Source: Cyclobacteriaceae bacterium
Lineage (GTDB): Bacteria; Bacteroidota; Bacteroidia; Cytophagales; Cyclobacteriaceae
Assembly: GCA_013140395.1 (NCBI GenBank)
Contig: JABFSY010000460.1
Span: 1 to 6,182 of the forward strand
Reading direction: 5' to 3'
Length of the DNA stretch: 6,182 nt
Position 1 is the stretch's first letter. Each line of letters begins with the position of its first letter. This document shows, piece after piece, positions 1 to 6,182 of the stretch. The notes under the pieces were generated by a model, which worked only from the letters and a program-made list of their open reading frames with translations, was not told the origin of the DNA and did not search any database. The position numbers and the translations under genes are program-made.

Positions 1-83
1 TTTCGCCATCTGCGAAATGCTTCTTGTGAGAAGGCTGTGGTCATACAAAAAATTGCCAGAAAGGCCAGTGTGGTTTTTTTCAT
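1..83 (-). CDS. N-terminus of a secreted protein, cut by the left edge
   Basis: An ATG at 83-81 on the minus strand opens a frame that stays open to the window edge (27 codons plus 2 bases). The translation starts MKKTTLAFLAIFCMTTAFSQ and continues EAFRRWR. This is a classic Sec signal peptide: two lysines, a hydrophobic core at about residues 5-18, then an AFSQ end with likely cleavage around residues 19-20, a form common in Bacteroidota. There is no lipobox cysteine at the cleavage point (Cys13 lies inside the hydrophobic core), so the product is probably periplasmic, outer-membrane or secreted rather than a lipoprotein. It lies 110 bp downstream of the reductase-Rid gene in the same direction and may share its transcript or use the promoter proposed at 178-204. 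Too little of the mature protein is visible to name a function. Confidence 0.7.
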   Translation of the reverse strand, partial: MKKTTLAFLAIFCMTTAFSQEAFRRWR

Positions 84-177
84 AAGTAAAATTCGAAGGG
101 TTAATCAAGTATAGCGGAAAGTTAGAGGTTGAGCAAGTACAATTACTTCAGGCCCCAGCTTCCATGCCGAGATAGTT

Positions 178-204
178 CAAACGTATGTCTCCACTAATCG
201 ACAA
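178..204 (-). promoter_or_regulatory. Candidate Bacteroidota-type promoter for the left-edge gene
   Basis: On the minus strand, bases 185 to 178 read TACGTTTG, an exact match to the Bacteroidota -7 element TAnnTTTG. A TTG, the usual -33 core, lies upstream at 204-202. The spacer is 16 bp, slightly shorter than the roughly 17-23 bp usually described. The element overlaps the stop end of the reductase-Rid gene and would give the signal-peptide gene at 83-1 a leader of roughly 85-90 nt. The rest of the 84-193 spacer holds no convincing terminator. The match is short, so chance is a real possibility. Confidence 0.35.
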
Positions 205-1648
205 TTGCCTCTGCTTCCATCTCTAAAAGATATTCATCTCCAATCAATTCAGCTTTTATCATGGTATTCGCTGGTTGTATCTCTTTGAATCGCTCGCCAT
301 GTACTCGAGCGATTGCTTCCCAATCAGACAGATTTTTAATATAAATCCGTGTGCGAACTACCTGCTGCAATGTTCCGCCAAGAGATTGAATAGCTCCTTC
401 CAACTTGTCGATCACAAAATTCATTTGGGCTTCCGGATTATTTCCTCCGATTAGTTTAGATTCATGTGTTGCGGTTGAACCAGAAACAAAAATGTGATTG
501 CCTTTTCTTACCGCTCTACTGAAGCCCGCTAGTTCTTCCCAACTCGTGCCGCTCAATGCTTTAACTCGCCCGTCACTTCCTGAATGGCAAGCATAAGGTG
601 GAGGCACAACATCAACATGATGACTCAGGTCGCCCGAGGCAGTCAAGAAAGGAGGTCTGCGATATTCGTCACCACAGTCGCCCGCGATCTTAGTCATTTG
701 ATCTATTGCTTCTTTTACTATTTTTTTACTCTCTTGATCTAAAGAAAATGTCAGCAATTTTTTATTTTCTTCAATGTGTTCACTCCTACCGATTCGCGCA
801 CCAATGATGACGCCTCCCACAGCCGGCTGTTCTAACACGTAGCGGCTAGCAATATTCGGAATAGACGTATTGTTCTTATCAGCTACTTTTCTGAGTGCTG
901 ACAACAGGTTTTGAAAAACAAGCCAGCCCCCGGCAGCATCGATGAATCTTTTATACTTCATCTGTGACCATGTGAGCGAGGAATCAATTTTTGGCTCTGG
1001 CTGGCCGATCCATTTTTCCGTTAGAAACCCCCCAGCAACCGTACCAAAGGCAAGAAGTTTTATTTTGTATTGAAGGCATAACTGTGTCATTTTCCCAGAT
1101 GCCCGCTGATCAAGTAATGAATAGCACACCTGATTGGAAACTACTTCAATACCACTTTCAACAACCATTTGTAAATGAGCAGAATCAAAATTGGTAAGTC
1201 CTAGCTGATGAATAAGGCCTTCGTGTTTTAATTCCTGTAGCCAAAACAAAGCATCTAGCCATGCCGGATCGGCATAGTTCCATGCATGAAATTGAAGTAT
1301 GTCAATGCGCTCAGACTGTAAACGTGTAAGTGATTTTTGTACTGCTCCCCGCACTTGTTCTTTCGTGACTTTACTGGGTGTTGGTACCCATTTGGTTAGT
1401 AGTTGCGTTTTGTTGCCCGCATATTTCTTTTTGAATACGCCAGCGATAATTTCTGCTGAACCATAATGGTCGGCCATGTCGAAGGTGGTGAGCCCTGCAT
1501 CAAAGTACTGTTTCAAAGCAAGTGCAGCTGTGTCTGGATTCAAGGTAGATCCATCTCGCTCCAGATCTGCTACTTGCCAAAGGCCTGTCAGTACCGGAGA
1601 AATTGATAGTCCGGTTGCCAATTCACTTATTGGATTATTGTTCGTCAT
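194..1648 (-). CDS. Aldo/keto reductase fused to a C-terminal Rid (YjgF/YER057c/UK114) domain
   Basis: This is a 484-residue cytosolic protein with two domains. Residues about 10-320 form an aldo/keto reductase barrel, NAD(P)H-dependent reductases of aldehydes and ketones. The catalytic tetrad is visible as Asp57, Tyr62 (DMADHYGSAE), Lys86 (LLTKW) and His121 (LQFHAW). Further family motifs are GLTNF (150-154), SNQVCYSLLD (171-180) and the cofactor-phosphate loop IIGARIGRSEHIEEN (281-295). After a tail with DCGDEYRRPP (324-333) and a linker, residues 366-484 form a Rid-family domain with FSRAVR, IFVSGS (386-391) and the closing EMEAEA strand. Rid proteins classically hydrolyse reactive enamines and imines, but the catalytic Arg of the RidA group (PAR) is Asn461 here (PANT), so this domain resembles the Rid subgroups without that activity. 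The ATG lies within the end of the permease gene (14-bp overlap), implying co-expression. The substrate is unknown. The domain calls are firm. Confidence 0.9.
   Translation of the reverse strand: MTNNNPISELATGLSISPVLTGLWQVADLERDGSTLNPDTAALALKQYFDAGLTTFDMADHYGSAEIIAGVFKKKYAGNKTQLLTKWVPTPSKVTKEQVRGAVQKSLTRLQSERIDILQFHAWNYADPAWLDALFWLQELKHEGLIHQLGLTNFDSAHLQMVVESGIEVVSNQVCYSLLDQRASGKMTQLCLQYKIKLLAFGTVAGGFLTEKWIGQPEPKIDSSLTWSQMKYKRFIDAAGGWLVFQNLLSALRKVADKNNTSIPNIASRYVLEQPAVGGVIIGARIGRSEHIEENKKLLTFSLDQESKKIVKEAIDQMTKIAGDCGDEYRRPPFLTASGDLSHHVDVVPPPYACHSGSDGRVKALSGTSWEELAGFSRAVRKGNHIFVSGSTATHESKLIGGNNPEAQMNFVIDKLEGAIQSLGGTLQQVVRTRIYIKNLSDWEAIARVHGERFKEIQPANTMIKAELIGDEYLLEMEAEAIVD
1635..1648 (-). promoter_or_regulatory. 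Overlapping stop and start, likely translational coupling
   Basis: The ATG of the reductase-Rid gene (1648-1646) lies 14 bases before the end of the permease stop codon TAA (1637-1635), in a different frame: ATGACGAACAATAA. No separate ribosome binding site is evident. The arrangement suggests that ribosomes finishing the permease re-initiate on the reductase-Rid frame, which would tie their expression together. Confidence 0.55.
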
Positions 1649-3134
1649 TCGTATTCTCAGTAGGTAAAGTTGAAAAAAGAGTTTTTGTATTCACACCCAA
1701 TTTCTTCAGCCTGTTCCAGTTGTAATAAAAAACAACAGAGGCCACAAGCATGACCAGTATCCAAACGGGTGTGGAGTGAAAATACCAAGCGGTAGTTTCC
1801 ATTGTCAAATCCTTTACTAAATGAATGACCAGAAATCCACTTAACAAAATCGCGCCCGCGCTCGCCACTACGCGTTGCAATTTTCGTGACGTTAAAACTG
1901 AAATTTGAGAAGCGATCGATGGGTTGGTTTTTGGTAACCACAAAACCGACAAGCACATGAGCAAGTAGTTAACTAGCATGGATGTGACCATGATATCGAT
2001 GCCCAGAAAAAAGTCACCCGCAAAGTGACTACCCAAAATCCCAATGGTAGCCATGCCCCCGCTGGCAAGAATAGCAAGATGAGGAGTTTGATAGGTCGAA
2101 TGGATAGTGGCAATTCGTTTAGGAAAAACGCCATCATCTGCCCAGGAAAACATCAAGCGGGAAACCGATAGAAGCATGGCCGGTACGTCATTTAGCAATG
2201 CAATGGCCGCCCCCAACAGAATAAAGACCGACCAACCCGGAGGGAGCAAGTAACTGAGCAATCCAGGAGCAGTGATATCTTTCGTCATCGCTTCTTCGGC
2301 CACAAAGTTCCAAGGAACAGCATGATACAGTGAGTAAGTAAAAATGATGTAGAATAGAGCAACCGTAACAACCGCAATGCCGATCGCCCGTGGTAATGTA
2401 CGTGATGGATCTTTTGCCTCACCACCTGCTTGTGCAATGGAGTCAAATCCGATAAAACTTGAAAAAAGTAATGCCGACCCAGAAAGAAATATCGGCCAGC
2501 TAAAAAGAGCTGAGTTCTGATTGAGCACTCTTCCTTCTTTCATCAAGAGCGCTTGTTTAAAATCTTCATGGTCGAATGATAAGCCGGCTACGATAACGAT
2601 AGCACCGAGCCCAAACATGAGTATCATCAAGGGGATAAGCGTTCGTTCATACCATTTGATTCCTTTGATATTGATAAATACAAAAACCCAAAGTATAACA
2701 AGCGCAAGCGCAACCCGCACAAAGCCTTGATTCAGGAACAGCGCCAGACTTTCAAATTGCAATGCACTAGCAACGTCCCGCACAAACGGTACAATCACAT
2801 AAGACACAACACCGATTGCAATGGAAAGTCCAAACCATTGTGAGAAGCTCGCCACAAAACCGAGATAAGGGCTTAGGGATCGACTTGCATAAATGTAACT
2901 TCCACCGGCACGTGGCATGGCCGATCCAAGAATTACATAGGCAAAGGCTGCTAGGATTGCCGGAACAGCAGCAAATAAGAACGCAGGTAAAACGTAAGGC
3001 CCGATGCCGGGAATATTCCGCTGAATCATAAATGGGACGACATAAATAGACGCTCCAATCATGGAGCAAATGCCGGTGGCTGCGAGACTTAACATCCCCA
3101 TCTTGCGCGGTAGACTTTTTATCGATGGTTCCAA
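1635..3134 (-). CDS. APC-superfamily amino acid permease
   Basis: This is a 499-residue, strongly hydrophobic inner-membrane protein with about 12 predicted membrane segments, of normal length for the amino acid-polyamine-organocation superfamily. The first helix carries the broken-helix substrate-site motif in the form CSMIGASIY (residues 23-31). Residues 73-85 (MPRAGGSYIYASR) are the typical P-x-x-GG-x-Y loop. Residues 227-249 contain FIGFD, then GGEAKDPSRTLPR, the family's conserved stretch around helices 6 and 7. These proteins import amino acids or amines by proton symport or exchange; the substrate cannot be deduced. The start appears to be TTG (3134-3132), because no in-frame ATG lies between it and the upstream stop at 3174-3176. 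The first internal ATG (3101-3099) would remove the basic cytoplasmic lead SLPRK just before helix 1. The gene follows the creatininase-family gene after 55 bp and overlaps the reductase-Rid gene, so it is probably the middle gene of an operon. Confidence 0.9.
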   Translation of the reverse strand: MEPSIKSLPRKMGMLSLAATGICSMIGASIYVVPFMIQRNIPGIGPYVLPAFLFAAVPAILAAFAYVILGSAMPRAGGSYIYASRSLSPYLGFVASFSQWFGLSIAIGVVSYVIVPFVRDVASALQFESLALFLNQGFVRVALALVILWVFVFINIKGIKWYERTLIPLMILMFGLGAIVIVAGLSFDHEDFKQALLMKEGRVLNQNSALFSWPIFLSGSALLFSSFIGFDSIAQAGGEAKDPSRTLPRAIGIAVVTVALFYIIFTYSLYHAVPWNFVAEEAMTKDITAPGLLSYLLPPGWSVFILLGAAIALLNDVPAMLLSVSRLMFSWADDGVFPKRIATIHSTYQTPHLAILASGGMATIGILGSHFAGDFFLGIDIMVTSMLVNYLLMCLSVLWLPKTNPSIASQISVLTSRKLQRVVASAGAILLSGFLVIHLVKDLTMETTAWYFHSTPVWILVMLVASVVFYYNWNRLKKLGVNTKTLFSTLPTENTNDEQ

Positions 3135-3189
3135 TATCGTAAGAGTAGTTGTTAAAGGAATGATTGCAAAATACTAGATTGTTATCATG

Positions 3190-3969
3190 TTACTTTCTCA
3201 TTCTCTCAATGTCTTTTAGAATAAGTTGCACGAGCGCGTCTGTTACGATTTTTCCTTTTTCATGCGTAGCCAAGGTGGCATCGCCCCAAACTCCCGATGG
3301 GGAGTAGGTAGCACTTTTGTTTGCGGGGTTCCGTGTAAGACCACGCCCTTGAGAAGGAGTGTAGTCCTTCACTGCCTTTTTCATATTGACGGCATCTGGT
3401 TTCATGTACAAAATCATGGACGTCTCCATTTCATCGGCATGCGTGCCGCCTTCCTGTTTTCGTATTTTACTTTCTACCGGTTCAAGTTCTCGTAAATCAG
3501 TATAGCGCAGTTGTATTCCCTCTAAGGCAAGCGTGTCAACAGCGGGCGCGAGTGCTCGGACCGTGGAGATACCCGTATTGAGAACATAAAATTTCTTAGG
3601 ACCGAATTTCGAGAGACTTCTGCAGATATCCACCACCAGGTCACGAGCGGTTGACAGACGTAGAGAAGTAGACCCAGGATACTCTAAAAAGGACGGATAA
3701 AAATGATAGTTGATCGTAGGAGCCATCACTATTCGTGATTCATTCAATACCCGATCTTTTAGATATTCCGCCAATATGAAATCATTTTTCAACAATAAGT
3801 GCGGGCCATGTTCTTTGGCTGCTGCACCCAGTGGAATAACAACAATTGTTTGAGGCTGTAGGGCGATTTCCGCTTCCATCCAGGTCATATTCTCCAACAA
3901 AATCCCTTGGGAATAAGCAGTTCTTATCAAGGAATAAAAAAGGCAAAAAATTAGGAGAACGCTTTTCAT
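3190..3969 (-). CDS. Secreted creatininase-family amidohydrolase-like protein
   Basis: With the ATG at 3969-3967 the product is 259 residues, usual for the creatininase family. It starts with a signal peptide, MKSVLLIFCLFYSLIRTAYS, cleaved near residues 20-21. A TTG at 4017 would add 16 residues in front of the signal peptide and is less likely. The family core is clear: IPLGAAAKEHGPHLLLKND (45-63) supplies the metal-binding Glu53, His54 and Asp63. YPGSTSLRLS (97-106), HADEMETSMILYMKPDAV (177-194) and the ending SGVWGDATLATHEKG (225-239) also fit. The NGHGGN or NGHYEN segment that supplies another metal ligand in canonical members is instead NTGIST (131-136), so metal binding or reaction is probably altered. 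Known family members hydrolyse cyclic or linear amides (creatinine, formylamino-pyrimidine, mycofactocin precursor peptide). Here the signal peptide places the reaction outside the cytoplasm. It is first in the proposed operon, upstream of the permease. The substrate is unknown; calling it creatininase in the strict sense would be unjustified. Confidence 0.85.
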   Translation of the reverse strand: MKSVLLIFCLFYSLIRTAYSQGILLENMTWMEAEIALQPQTIVVIPLGAAAKEHGPHLLLKNDFILAEYLKDRVLNESRIVMAPTINYHFYPSFLEYPGSTSLRLSTARDLVVDICRSLSKFGPKKFYVLNTGISTVRALAPAVDTLALEGIQLRYTDLRELEPVESKIRKQEGGTHADEMETSMILYMKPDAVNMKKAVKDYTPSQGRGLTRNPANKSATYSPSGVWGDATLATHEKGKIVTDALVQLILKDIERMRK

Positions 3970-4131
3970 ATACACTGATTTATCTGTCAAGGTATCACTC
4001 GCCTTGGAAGAAGCCAAACAATCACCACACGACTTTTGCTATTAAGGGAACCCCACATCGTGGCATGCAATTGGCTACCATACGCAATACATCCAAAAAA
4101 ACAGTAACTTGGTTGACCAACTCTCTTACCT
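3970..4131. promoter_or_regulatory. Divergent intergenic region with promoters expected for both sides
   Basis: The 162 bp between the two divergent ATGs must hold the start signals for both the creatininase-led operon and the crystallin-domain gene. Neither start has a Shine-Dalgarno sequence. On the plus strand there are only imperfect -7 elements: GACTTTTG (4031-4038), with a TTG 24 bp upstream at 4004-4006, and TAACTTGG (4105-4112), with no TTG at proper spacing. On the minus strand I see no good TAnnTTTG. An A7 run (4094-4100) and a 12-bp inverted repeat, TTGGT-TG-ACCAA (4109-4120), just before the plus-strand ATG are the only other structures. The assignment rests on gene orientation, not on a clear promoter match. 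Confidence 0.4.
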
Positions 4132-6182
4132 ATGAAACATGTTGTGAGCTTTCTGATAGTCGTTTGTACAATGGTTTTGCCTTTGCGGGCGCAAGTCAAT
4201 TCAAAAAAAGTGGTCCTTTACGTAGATGAATTCAAGGGATTTTCCCGAGACCTCGGTGCTGGTCGGTATGACTATATGTTCTTGGTTCGTGATGCGATGA
4301 GCAGCCCGAAGTCGATCCGTGTGCCTCAGGGAATGAAAGTGACATTGTTTGATCGCGACAACTTTGAGGGTTCGTCTCTTGAATTAACAGATGATGCAAA
4401 CACGGCTTATCTGACAGCAAAAGGATTTGCGCAAACCGGGCAGACTATATCTTTGATTATAGAAGAACTGGCTTCGTCTGCGGTGCCGGCAGCCGGGACT
4501 TTTGTTACCATTTATAAAGACGATTTTTCGGGAGCTTCAAAGAATCTGCTCCCAGGGCAATATGAATCCTACGAATTAGGGAATGTAGGCAACGATCAGC
4601 TTTCATCTATAAAAATACCGAAGGGAATGAAGGTGACGCTCTACGAGCACGGGGGCTTCACAGGGCAAAAGTTAGTGCTTACGCAGGACACGCGTGCGGG
4701 CACGTTGGTTGCCAACAAGTTTAATGATTTCACTTCATCCATTCTTGTAGAAGCAAAACCTGAACCAGCGCCAGTTGTAATCGTGCAGCCTAAGCCTGTG
4801 GTCACACCAACTGCTCCTGTTGCCCCATCTGTTGTCGTTGAGCCGGTTGTAGAACCTACCCTACCCACTATCTACCAAAGTGATTTTTCCGGTACCTCCA
4901 AAAGTTTTGATGTAGGCGCCTATGGAAGCGATCAATTGGGTATTGGCAATGACGAGCTTTCGTCTATCAAAGTGCCCTATGGTTTTCGGGTTACACTCTA
5001 TGAAAACGCGGGATTTGAAGGGCGTAAGTTGGTAATCACCCAAAGCCAAAGGGCTGCTTTTTTTGCAGAAAGCCAATTCAACAACGTTACTTCTTCCATT
5101 TTGGTAGAACGCATTCCCATGGTAACGATTTATCAAGGCGATTACTCAGGGCCGTCTGCAACATTGGGTGTGGGCCGTTATAATTTTTCTGCATTAGCCG
5201 ATATTGGCGATGTGTCTTCCGCACGTGTACCTCTTGGCCTTCGACTTATCCTGTTTGAGAATCAAAATTTTACGGGCCGCTCTATCATGCTCACACGAGA
5301 CACAGGCACCGATCTAATGATCTCCTATCAATTCAATAACCGTACTAATTCTTTTATTGTGGAAGAAATTGAGGAACAGAAAGTAAAGGAGATAGAAAAG
5401 AAGAGTGTAATTATTTATGAAGACAATTTCAGTGGAGAATCCAGAAGACTTGCTCCTGGCCGATATGATTATCAGCAACTGGGAATAAGGGATAACTCAT
5501 TATCATCTATCACCATTCCGCCCGGCTTTCGCGTACAGCTTTTTGATCATGCCGGTTTTGAAGATCGGTTGATGACGCTGCGCACAGATACCGATGTTAG
5601 CTTCTTTCTTACCTATCTAGTTAACGACAAAGCAACCGCAATTATCGTTGAAGAAATTCCAATTACGGAAGTAACGATTACTGTCTATACCGACCGATTT
5701 CAAGGTGCTTCGCAAGAATTGCTACCTGGAAGATATAGAGCAATCGATCTTGCCGTTGGCAACAATAGCATCAGTTCAATACGAGTGCCGAAAGGCATGC
5801 GGGTAACCATCCAGGATAGAGAAGATAAAACAGGTTTCTCTCGCACCATAACTACTGACTCAGACTTGGCAGGACAACGTTTCGATAACAATATTTCATC
5901 TTTAATGGTTGAAGACCTTGACGCTAGATTGGTGGACGTAGAGGTAAAAAAAGTTGAGCCAATTCCGGTAGAGAAGCCAGCACCAACCCCTGAAGTTGTT
6001 TTACCCGTTGCGCCCTCTGATCCGATACCCGCAGTCATCACCACTCCACCGTGCGAGATGGCTTCGGATCAATTTCAACGTGCACTTCAAGCGGTAAACG
6101 CCAAGCCATTTAGAGACGAAAAAATGGAAACGGCAAAACTCGCTACGAAAGGCAAGTGTTTGAGCAATGCACAGATAAGAGC
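4132..6182 (+). CDS. Secreted six-domain beta/gamma-crystallin protein with DUF4476-like C-terminus, cut by the right edge
   Basis: The frame from the ATG at 4132 runs without a stop for 683 codons to the edge. Residues 1-21 are a signal peptide (MKHVVSFLIVVCTMVLPLRA, then Q). Six domains of about 82-86 residues follow: 27-112, 124-207, 245-326, 329-412, 426-508 and 514-594. Each contains two crystallin Greek-key signatures of the form aromatic-x4-aromatic-x-Gly, for example YKDDFSG (128-134) and YEHGGFTG (171-178). Most carry the Ca2+-clamp pattern N/D-N/D-x-x-S/T-S, for example NDQLSS (154-159) and NDFTSS (198-203). Linkers are Pro/Val-rich at 208-243, charged at 413-425 and Pro/Val/Glu-rich at 597-640. 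From Cys641 the sequence fits the start of DUF4476. Microbial proteins of this fold bind Ca2+ and become more stable, and are often extracellular. A role at the cell surface or in the matrix is inference. The start follows a no-Shine-Dalgarno leader, and the signal peptide supports it. The gene is transcribed away from the operon on its left. Confidence 0.9.
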   Translation, partial: MKHVVSFLIVVCTMVLPLRAQVNSKKVVLYVDEFKGFSRDLGAGRYDYMFLVRDAMSSPKSIRVPQGMKVTLFDRDNFEGSSLELTDDANTAYLTAKGFAQTGQTISLIIEELASSAVPAAGTFVTIYKDDFSGASKNLLPGQYESYELGNVGNDQLSSIKIPKGMKVTLYEHGGFTGQKLVLTQDTRAGTLVANKFNDFTSSILVEAKPEPAPVVIVQPKPVVTPTAPVAPSVVVEPVVEPTLPTIYQSDFSGTSKSFDVGAYGSDQLGIGNDELSSIKVPYGFRVTLYENAGFEGRKLVITQSQRAAFFAESQFNNVTSSILVERIPMVTIYQGDYSGPSATLGVGRYNFSALADIGDVSSARVPLGLRLILFENQNFTGRSIMLTRDTGTDLMISYQFNNRTNSFIVEEIEEQKVKEIEKKSVIIYEDNFSGESRRLAPGRYDYQQLGIRDNSLSSITIPPGFRVQLFDHAGFEDRLMTLRTDTDVSFFLTYLVNDKATAIIVEEIPITEVTITVYTDRFQGASQELLPGRYRAIDLAVGNNSISSIRVPKGMRVTIQDREDKTGFSRTITTDSDLAGQRFDNNISSLMVEDLDARLVDVEVKKVEPIPVEKPAPTPEVVLPVAPSDPIPAVITTPPCEMASDQFQRALQAVNAKPFRDEKMETAKLATKGKCLSNAQIR
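4210..5913 (+). repeat. Six tandem beta/gamma-crystallin domain units
   Basis: The repeat is visible in protein sequence rather than as exact DNA repeats. Units are at 4210-4467, 4501-4752, 4864-5109, 5116-5367, 5407-5655 and 5671-5913. Each unit follows the same plan: I/V-Y-x4-F-x-G, a G-x-Y turn, a clamp ending in SS, the strand I-x-V/I-P-x-G-x-x-V, a second aromatic-x4-F-x-G or its remnant, then a second clamp and ILVEE or similar. Clamp status is: unit 1 none, unit 2 both (NDQLSS, NDFTSS), unit 3 both (NDELSS, NNVTSS), unit 4 none (SS remains in the first; NNRTNS in the second), unit 5 first only (DNSLSS; second NDKATA), unit 6 both (NNSISS, DNNISS). Units 1-2, 3-4 and 5-6 are joined by short links, while longer linkers lie between pairs. 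The units have diverged well apart, so the duplication is old and under protein-level selection. Confidence 0.88.
6052..6182 (+). other. Start of a DUF4476-like domain within the crystallin-domain protein
   Basis: Residues 641-683 begin with Cys-Glu-Met and continue with FQRALQAVNAKPFRDEKM (648-665), TAKLATKGKCLSNAQIR (667-683). The pattern of F-x-x-A-L-x-x-V-x-x-x-x-F-x-D-x-K, then A-K-x-A, a Cys, and L-S/T-x-A-Q is how I recall the first half of DUF4476, a helical domain found mainly at the C-terminus of secreted Bacteroidota proteins. Cys641 and Cys676 could form a disulfide. The second half, expected to repeat the F-x-D-x-K theme, lies beyond the window. The function of the domain is not known. 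The recognition is from memory of the pattern, not a profile search. Confidence 0.65.

Noticed and set aside
135..148. AAGTA-CAAT-TACTT hairpin between the reductase-Rid gene and the left-edge gene as a terminator
   Set aside because: The stem is five mostly A-T pairs with no U-run on the minus-strand side, too weak to call.
3970..4017. Longer creatininase-family frame beginning at TTG 4017
   Set aside because: It would place 16 polar residues before a good signal peptide; the ATG at 3969 gives a standard signal peptide and normal family length.
4105..4112. TAACTTGG as the -7 element of the crystallin gene
   Set aside because: One mismatch to TAnnTTTG and no TTG 17-23 bp upstream.
4109..4120. 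Inverted repeat TTGGT-TG-ACCAA just upstream of the crystallin gene as an operator
   Set aside because: Only five paired bases with a 2-bp centre and no flanking extension; such sites occur by chance, and no regulator gene is in view.
4641..4868. Minus-strand frame rich in Gly, Thr and Ser
   Set aside because: It is the antisense shadow of the crystallin gene's Pro/Val linker and domain 2; the plus-strand frame has clear domain motifs.
5054..5068. CTGC-T7-GCAG structure as a terminator or slippage site
   Set aside because: It lies inside the crystallin frame, encodes AAFFA within a well-conserved unit, has only a 4-bp stem, and the frame continues normally on both sides.
5700..6044. Minus-strand frame of 114 codons
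   Set aside because: It lies opposite crystallin unit 6 and the Pro-rich linker, and its composition simply mirrors them; no family resemblance.

Overview
The window reads as a chromosomal segment from a member of the Bacteroidota, probably a Cytophagia- or Chitinophagia-like environmental bacterium. Three things point there: secreted proteins whose signal peptides end in SQ or AQ, starts without a clear Shine-Dalgarno sequence plus a TAnnTTTG-type promoter element, and a C-terminal region resembling DUF4476, a domain I associate with this phylum. The assignment is by inference; no rRNA or other marker gene is present.

Left part (1-3969, all minus strand). Transcription runs right to left through a secreted creatininase-family protein (3190-3969), an APC-superfamily amino acid permease (1635-3134) and an aldo/keto reductase fused to a Rid (YjgF/YER057c/UK114) domain (194-1648). 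The gap between the first two is 55 bp and the last two overlap by 14 bp, so this looks like one operon. A further minus-strand gene, of which only the signal peptide and a few mature residues are present, runs off the left edge (1-83). It has a plausible promoter of its own inside the end of the reductase-Rid gene. A possible combined role is extracytoplasmic hydrolysis of an amide-like compound, uptake of the product, and cytosolic reduction or imine handling. The substrate cannot be read from the sequence.

Right part (4132-6182, plus strand). A divergent 162-bp spacer separates the operon from a large secreted protein that remains open at the right edge. I translated it directly: 683 codons are visible. 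It has a signal peptide, six beta/gamma-crystallin domains arranged as three pairs separated by linkers, a Pro/Val-rich stalk, and the beginning of a DUF4476-like domain. Seven of its twelve possible Ca2+-clamp motifs match the consensus, and each pair holds at least one domain with both clamps intact. This is the most distinctive item in the window.

No tRNA, rRNA, CRISPR array, insertion sequence or attachment site was seen. No gene-free stretch exceeds 300 bases.
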